Position numbers and translations under genes: made by a program
The notes under the pieces: generated by a model
The model's database searches: none
What the model was told of the DNA's origin: nothing
The model's input: only the letters and a program-made list of their open reading frames with translations
DNA from: Torreya grandis
Lineage: Eukaryota > Streptophyta > Pinopsida > Cupressales > Taxaceae
Direction of reading: 5' to 3'
Assembly: GCA_037957365.1 (NCBI GenBank)
Contig: JARHVA010002125.1
Coordinates: 1,439,001-1,503,000 of the forward strand
DNA: 64,000 nucleotides
Shown: one piece after another, positions 58,704-64,000 of the stretch
Numbering within the stretch: position 1 is the stretch's first letter
Layout: every line of letters begins with the position of its first letter

Positions 58704-59098
58704 ATTTGATCACAAGTCCAGATTCATAAAAATATATCAGATGCTATGGATAATATTTATGGATAGATTTATCAGTATTTGTGAACACAATATGGTGTTA
58801 TTTCACTTCATTATTCATTATGATTTTGGATTGGACTTGTGATCAAATTATATATATATATATATATATATATAATTTGATCACAAGTCCAATCCAAAAT
58901 CATAATGAATAATGAAGTGAAATAACACCATATTGTGTTCACAAATACTGATAAAATATATATATATATAATTTGATCACAAGTCCAATCCAAAATCATA
59001 ATGAATAATGAAGTGAAATAACACCATATTGTGTTCACAAATACTAATAAATCTATCCATAAATATTATCCATGGCATCTGATATATCTTTATGAATC
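58662..59098. repeat. AT-rich foldback with three copies of a 130-bp unit
   Basis: The left arm 58721-58849 is the reverse complement of 58969-59098. A truncated third copy in the second orientation lies at 58873-58955. The copies are joined by (TA)n tracts (58662-58702, 58845-58875, 58956-58969) and share the boundary AATTTGATCACAAGTCC. Identity is very high, so the structure is recent. It could be a foldback/MITE-like element or an amplification at an AT-microsatellite hairpin. Confidence 0.75.
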
Positions 59099-59129
59099 TA
59101 TACCCTAACTATAGTAAGAATCTCATCAA

Positions 59130-60716
59130 TCCTCAAGGAAAGTTATGAAAATACCTCTCATCAAATCTCCTCAATAAAAAATGTAGGTATAGTTGAAAGA
59201 TCATGCTCATGAGGGATCTCATGCATAGAATACTTAATAAGGGCAATATATGTTGGAATAAAAATGGAATATTTAGGACAAGAAGTTGGAACCACCAATG
59301 TATAATAGACCATTGCTGGGGGAGAATACACATGTGGCATAGGATCCATAAGTGCAGAAGGAACCACAGGTGAAGGAGGAGCTTTCTTATGCAGATGACC
59401 TATGGGAGGAGGAATAATAGGTGAAACAATGTTCATAAGGTGATCATGAATATGTTTTTTAAGGATGAAAAAATGATTGGTATGATGGGTATCACACAGG
59501 TGCCTAAGATAATATACCTCTCCATATTTGGTAATATACTTAGGTAATAACTTGGGAGGAGGTATATCCTTGTCTTTGGGTTGAGGAAGGGTAGGACAAA
59601 ATGTGTTGATATATTGTTGAAGATTTAAAAAATGGGTGGAAGAATTATTATATGTGTCATAGAAGCAAAAAATATGCTTTTTATTAGATTTTGGGGGTCT
59701 ACTAACAGAAGAAGCAGAAGCAAAATTTGAGGAAGGCTAGTAAAATTAGAAGTATCTAGTCTAATGATCAAAAAAATTATGAATATCACAGTAAGGTTGA
59801 TCATCCCATTGGGTTAGAATGGGATCAAGATATGACAAAGGAAGAAGGTCATCACCAAGGGGAGGTGGGTTGTTGAAGGGTCTGAGATAAGTTCAACTGA
59901 AGGAGAAGTGGATTCAAATATAAGATGAGGCTTGGCTAAAGGTAGAGAAGGAGTAGTAACCAAACTAATCTTAGTTGAAGGAGAATCAGGACGCATAGAG
60001 GTCTTAAGGATAATATAAATAATCTCTAGGGAAATTAGGATATAAAGATCCTAGTATCTATTGAAATGATAAGGACCAATCATAGCATGATCCATGAGAA
60101 TGCTTCTAAGAGGCTCTACCAAAACTGTAGGTGTTCCATGCGATCCTTCCATCTCTACCCTATGATAAAGAGGAAGAATACTATAATTAGGAACTATACA
60201 AGAAGGAATGTAACAAGATGAATGGAAAGACTAAAGAAAATAAATGTGATATCTAAGAATATTAGCATCTCTAGCCTGGATAAGTCCTCTTAGAAATGAA
60301 TTGTCTAAATTATAACCATCATCATAATCAAGTGTATGAAGGTTGATGGTGTAGGTAGGTATGATCTTTTCATTGGAAGGTGCATGATGAATATAATTTC
60401 AAATTTTGGTGAATACCATGAGTATATCATTGATAGGTGGCTGAAAATAATGTGTCTTCAAGGATGGAAGAAGCTAGGTGATCAGATGAGGGGATAAGTC
60501 CAACGTTTTGATCTTGAGGTTGATCTTGTCCAGCTCATCACCATCAAAAACTAAGAGGTTAGGTGGTATGTTCCTGATGAGTTTTGGGTGACCATGATAA
60601 CCTTGAGTAGAGTTGATAGGAAAATTAAAATGTTAAGATTCCCTGAATGGAACACTTGGCAAGGGTTTAAGGGTTAGAATTTTGAATACACCACATTCTT
60701 GGAATTGTTTGAAATT
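59130..60716 (-). pseudogene. Decayed gypsy pol linker downstream of protease (minus strand)
   Basis: It follows the protease at 60717-61070 on the minus strand. Long proline/serine-rich stretches (for example 59436-59161 and 59996-59814) resemble the low-complexity spacer of gypsy pol. The typical segment LLVFDGDELDKINLKI lies around 60530. RT, RNase H and integrase are not seen; the reading is lost near 59130, beside the foldback. Confidence 0.45.
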
Positions 60717-61070
60717 CTAAGGGTTTGTGTCACCTTTAATCCTATAAATAGCACCATTGTGGGGAAACATGACATATTGGTAGGAAAAAGAGGAAACACC
60801 CCTCATGCAATGAGTCCAAGGCCTACCAAGCAAGATGTTATAGGAAAGGGGAAAGTTAAATATCATAACCTTCACTTGAATAGTAATAGGAGGGATGGTA
60901 ATAGGATGCCACATGCAACCTAAAGAAGGAATTTTCCTTCTATCATAACCTTGACATGTAATTCATGTGGACTTAATATTACACTTGAAATATTAAAGAG
61001 TTTTCATGAAGTCAAGGAAGGTGACACAAGTACTTGAACCCTCATCAATCAAAGCATGCTAGACTTAGAT
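60717..61070 (-). pseudogene. Gypsy aspartic protease (minus strand)
   Basis: ALIDEGSSTCVTFLDF (active-site triplet read D-E-G, about 61030-61065), then PITIQVKVMIFNFPLSYNILLGRPWTHCM (about 60820-60895) and YQYVMFPHNGAIYRIKGD. The LGRPW and HQxxxFPxNG elements are diagnostic of plant gypsy protease. The altered active triplet and stops indicate a dead copy. It belongs to a family different from Tat1 and Gyp3. Confidence 0.75.
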
Positions 61071-62067
61071 ATCACTAATTTGGATGTTAATAAATAGTGA
61101 AGGATCATTTTCATGAAGTAGGATCTCATCTGGAATCATATAAGCAATAAGAAATTTTAAGGAAAAAGAAGTGTCCATTATTTCATCAATATGTATATAC
61201 ATCTCTTCACATTTTTGTAAGATATTATCTCCAGAATTGAATAAGGTAACTTCATGTCCTACTAGGGGAGGATGAGGGATTTTATTTAAAATAATAATTT
61301 CATCATATGATTACAATGATGAGGAAAAGTTTGCATGAGTTCCAAAAAGGTTATTTGAGATGGGATATTAATAAGTTCCATGATGGAGTCTGATTCATCA
61401 TAACCCATGAGGGGACTACTAGATAGAGGTGCATAATGGTGGAAGAGCTCCTAGGAAGGAGGAGTGGAAGTGCACTCGAACTTGTTTTGATAAGATGTGT
61501 TTAGTTTAGTTTGAAGACAAATTGGTTGATTGTCTTTAGATGATGGGATAGTTGATTAAGTTATGTTTGGTGATTGATTTGAATAAATGTTATTGAAAGG
61601 TTGAGAAATGTTATTGATAGGTGTAGATTTTGGGGTAGGTTTAGAAATAGTATGAGAGGTATTATCCAATTGAGATGTTGGAAGAGGTTCTTGGAAAGAG
61701 ATAAGTTCCTCTTGCCCCAACTCAATTAGATGAGATGGGGGAAAATCTTGGACAACACAAAATGTTTGTGAGGTTTGGTGCATGTGGGTTGGATTAAAAT
61801 CAATTAAAGAAACTACCCTTCACATATTAGTTATATTTACCATATTCTCTTTAGTATTTTGGTTTATAGGACTTTAAATGTTGTTTGTGGAAGGAATAGG
61901 CTTGTCATTATTATCTTGATAATTAGGAAGAGGGTATTTATAGATGGAAAGATGAGCATTAGCCTAGTTTAAAGCTTGATTTTTGTTTTTTGTTTCATGA
62001 GATTTAAAGGCTATATCATAGGCTTGTTGGCACTTACGAATGAGTGAATCATGATGAAATTTTGGTC

Positions 62068-62119
<52 letters not shown>

Positions 62120-62190
62120 GTAATTGTCTACAAGTCTTGTGAGAGTGGCCCCAACTTTCATAAAACCAACAAAACTTTTTTGGATCATAC
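61071..62190 (-). pseudogene. Gypsy gag C-terminus with zinc knuckle and an (AT)n insertion
   Basis: KFCWFYESWGHSHKTCRQLHN (about 62125-62190) is a CCHC-type knuckle whose second Cys is read as Tyr. Directly after it the frame runs into an (AT)n tract (62070-62117). Proline/serine-rich linker sequence continues toward protease (for example 61783-61556). Confidence 0.6.
62070..62117. repeat. (AT)n microsatellite, about 24 units
   Basis: An uninterrupted AT dinucleotide run of about 48 bp inside the former gag frame, just downstream of the zinc knuckle on the minus strand. Confidence 0.95.
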
Positions 62191-63159
62191 GAGGATTTCA
62201 TAGTATGATTGGGGTCAAGATCTCATGGTAGAGGCCTTGGTAGACATTTTTGGAGCTCTGATAAAGATAATAGTTTATGATAATTAATGTTGTTTATATG
62301 AGAAAATTGAGTATTAGGGGTGTTGCTTAGAGGGGGAGCATGCTCCAAAACATTATTGGGAGTGATGGGTTGAATACTGTGAATGATGTCATAAAAATTA
62401 GTGACACCATCATTGGTAGCATGAGGATTTTAATTTTTAATGAGCATGCAAGTGCCCTTGGGAGGTTGGGATGTTTCAAACTAGCATATGATAAAATATT
62501 GGTGTTTGGTTTCATCAAGGGCTTATTCCAAAGTTCTTGGAGAGAGAGTCCTAACCTAATATTGTAACTTGGGATAAAGAGCATTAGTGAATATATGAAA
62601 GATATTATCATCCACCATGTTTTTATCACACTTATTAGACAAGGTCTTCCATTATGTGATGAAATCTTGTGTGGTTTTAGTTTCAAGTTGCTTACAATTG
62701 ATAAACTGAGCCAAGGTATTCTCAAGGAGGTCACTAGTTTGAAACTCTTATACTAGGGAGTTAACTAGATCTTCTAATATAGTGATAGAATTGGATTTGA
62801 GTTAATTTTACTAATCTAAAACATCTCTAGATCATTTTTTCACTAATATCTTGGTAGCAGCAAAAGTATTTAGTTTGACCCAATATTTGTAGAGATTACC
62901 AAATGTTTGTAAATGTAAGGTAAGATCAATTGACCCATTGTAACTAATGGTGGGTGTAATACCTATTATATAAATATTGGAAATTTGAGGTATAATAGGC
63001 TTAAATTAAAGATGTTTGATCATTTTTTTAACAAGGGGTGGTTGAGGAATTAGGCTACCATGAGAATCCCTAAGGGGGGTGGGGCATTTTGATTTTGCAC
63101 TCCCCATGAAACCTATTGAGGTTGATTTTCAAGGTGAATAAGATGATTCTACATTTGCA
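62191..63159 (-). pseudogene. Gypsy gag core (minus strand)
   Basis: LHLQTFGNLYKYWVKLN, then SLVxEFQTSDLLENTLAQFINCKQLETKTTQDFITxWKTLSNKCDKNMVDDNIFHIFTNALYPKLQY (about 62560-62940), fits the retrotransposon gag fold (FxxxFxxxLxxLKQxxxExxxxYxxRW...LPxxxx). Stops and shifts interrupt it; the frame 62734-62327 is only partly the real one. Confidence 0.6.
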
Positions 63160-63879
63160 TTATTTTATTAGCATTATTAGTTTGAAAAGTGTCCATTTGA
63201 TTAAGATTTTGCAATTAGAGTTGATGGGTTTGAGTGGTAATTTGACTATTTTGCATGGCACGTGAAACATTGGCATTGTTATTAGTGGTTTGGTTTGCAC
63301 TATGAGTAGTGGCATGTGTGGCACTAGTGGCTTGAGAAAAATTTGTATAAAATTAGGCACTAATATCATGATTAACATGTGTATTGAAAGATGCATTAGT
63401 ATAAGGCTTGACATTAGAATAAAAGGAATCATTAGTGGTATGGTTAGCATTGGTAGCAAATGATGCACTAATGGAATGATTGAGGAGGAGGGGCAACCTA
63501 CCATATTAGAGGAGATACTTGGAATGGAGGTTGAAGAGATCAAATAAAAAGAGGTTATAATGTGAGGAGTTAATATATAAGGGAGGGGTTGAGAAGTAAA
63601 GAAGGTGTCACCTCCAAATCCGTGAGAGAATGTAAAGGAGGGTGCATGGGGTTCTTCTAATTGACCACTTATCATGAGATTGTAAATAATTGAAGCATCT
63701 TTTCCCCTATGTTGAGGAAGCTCAATAATAAATAAAAGTATCTTGGATGAATGTTTTAATTCTAGTTTATCTTCTAAGGAGAAAAGAGGGTTACAAATAG
63801 ATGATGAATGAGGAAGAGCCCCATAATTAGTAGTGTGAATGGCCACATGCACGTTAATTTCATCTAAAGTGGAAGTCAT
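63160..63879 (-). CDS. N-terminal gag-like frame of the minus-strand gypsy (239 residues)
   Basis: An open frame starts MTSTLDEINVHVAIHTTNYG. A hydrophobic/Ser-rich middle follows, with a C-terminal part rich in Ile, Leu, Met and Pro. It lies immediately upstream of the gag core, in the same orientation, so it is read as the gag N-terminus. I do not recognise a named domain. The low-complexity C-terminal half may come from a frame slip or repeat decay. The 5' LTR should lie beyond the right edge of the window. Confidence 0.45.
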   Translation of the reverse strand: MTSTLDEINVHVAIHTTNYGALPHSSSICNPLFSLEDKLELKHSSKILLFIIELPQHRGKDASIIYNLMISGQLEEPHAPSFTFSHGFGGDTFFTSQPLPYILTPHIITSFYLISSTSIPSISSNMVGCPSSSIIPLVHHLLPMLTIPLMIPFILMSSLILMHLSIHMLIMILVPNFIQIFLKPLVPHMPLLIVQTKPLITMPMFHVPCKIVKLPLKPINSNCKILIKWTLFKLIMLIK

Positions 63880-64000
63880 AATCTATTTTTAGGGAAACCT
63901 ATTAGGATTGGTAAATATCATCATGTCTATTGATTTTAATTATGTGTTATCCTTAAAAAAGAAGTTCATGATAAGTGAAGGAGGTTAAAAATGATGATGC

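Noticed and set aside
1..64000. Search for host genes, tRNA or rRNA genes and CRISPR-like arrays
   Set aside because: No exon-like conserved protein stretch outside retroelement families, no cloverleaf that I could support, and the regular repeats are LTR-element minisatellites, not spacer arrays.

Overview
This window is a stretch of plant nuclear heterochromatin. It consists almost entirely of nested LTR retrotransposons, and I recognise no host gene. It is AT-rich. The coding fragments are Ty3/gypsy Tat-like gag-pol, another non-chromovirus gypsy family and one Ty1/copia element. Most reading frames are broken by stops of the type left by methyl-cytosine decay (Q to TAG, R to TGA, W to TAG/TGA). 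This fits a seed plant with a large repeat-rich genome; the species cannot be told from the sequence.

Four insertions can be delimited exactly by 5-bp target-site duplications (TSDs). (1) Tat1 (830-13364, TSD CATTG) is a gypsy element with 2.6-kb LTRs. It interrupts the protease of an older Tat-like element, Tat0 (1-829 and 13365 to about 21300). (2) A copia element (2047-5974, TSD GGAAA, 729-bp LTRs) sits in the 5' LTR of Tat1. (3) Gyp3 (26382-46421, TSD ACCTC, 1.3-kb LTRs) is about 15 kb without its own insert. (4) Pal2 (40714-45616, TSD GAATG) sits in the 3' LTR of Gyp3. It is a minus-strand relative of Tat1 whose two outer ends are both the U5 end of the LTR, in inverted orientation.

Layout: 1-829 Tat0 protease; 830-13364 Tat1 with nested copia; 13365-21300 rest of Tat0 (linker with a 0.9-kb tandem duplication, deleted RT, second RNase H, integrase, repeat-rich 3' UTR, 3' LTR); 21300-23303 the 3' UTR of an unidentified element ending in a polypurine tract; 23304 onward an orphan LTR; 24300-26381 unassigned; 26382-46421 Gyp3 carrying Pal2; 46427-54500 unassigned repeat-derived DNA with hairpins and minisatellites; 54690-55600 a decayed plant-mobile-domain-like pseudogene; 58700-59100 an AT-rich foldback; 59130-63880 a decayed gypsy gag-protease region on the minus strand.

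The most interesting signals are these. Pal2 looks like a genomic fossil of minus-strand strong-stop cDNA that snapped back on itself at the cap site and was still integrated. In the Tat1/Pal2 family an extra RNase H lies between protease and RT, whereas Tat0 in the same window has it between the RT region and integrase. A family of short hairpins in Tat0-type 3' UTRs keeps complementary stems while the stem sequence changes. The copia LTRs carry clustered palindromes made of paired RCCGAC (DRE-like) cores.
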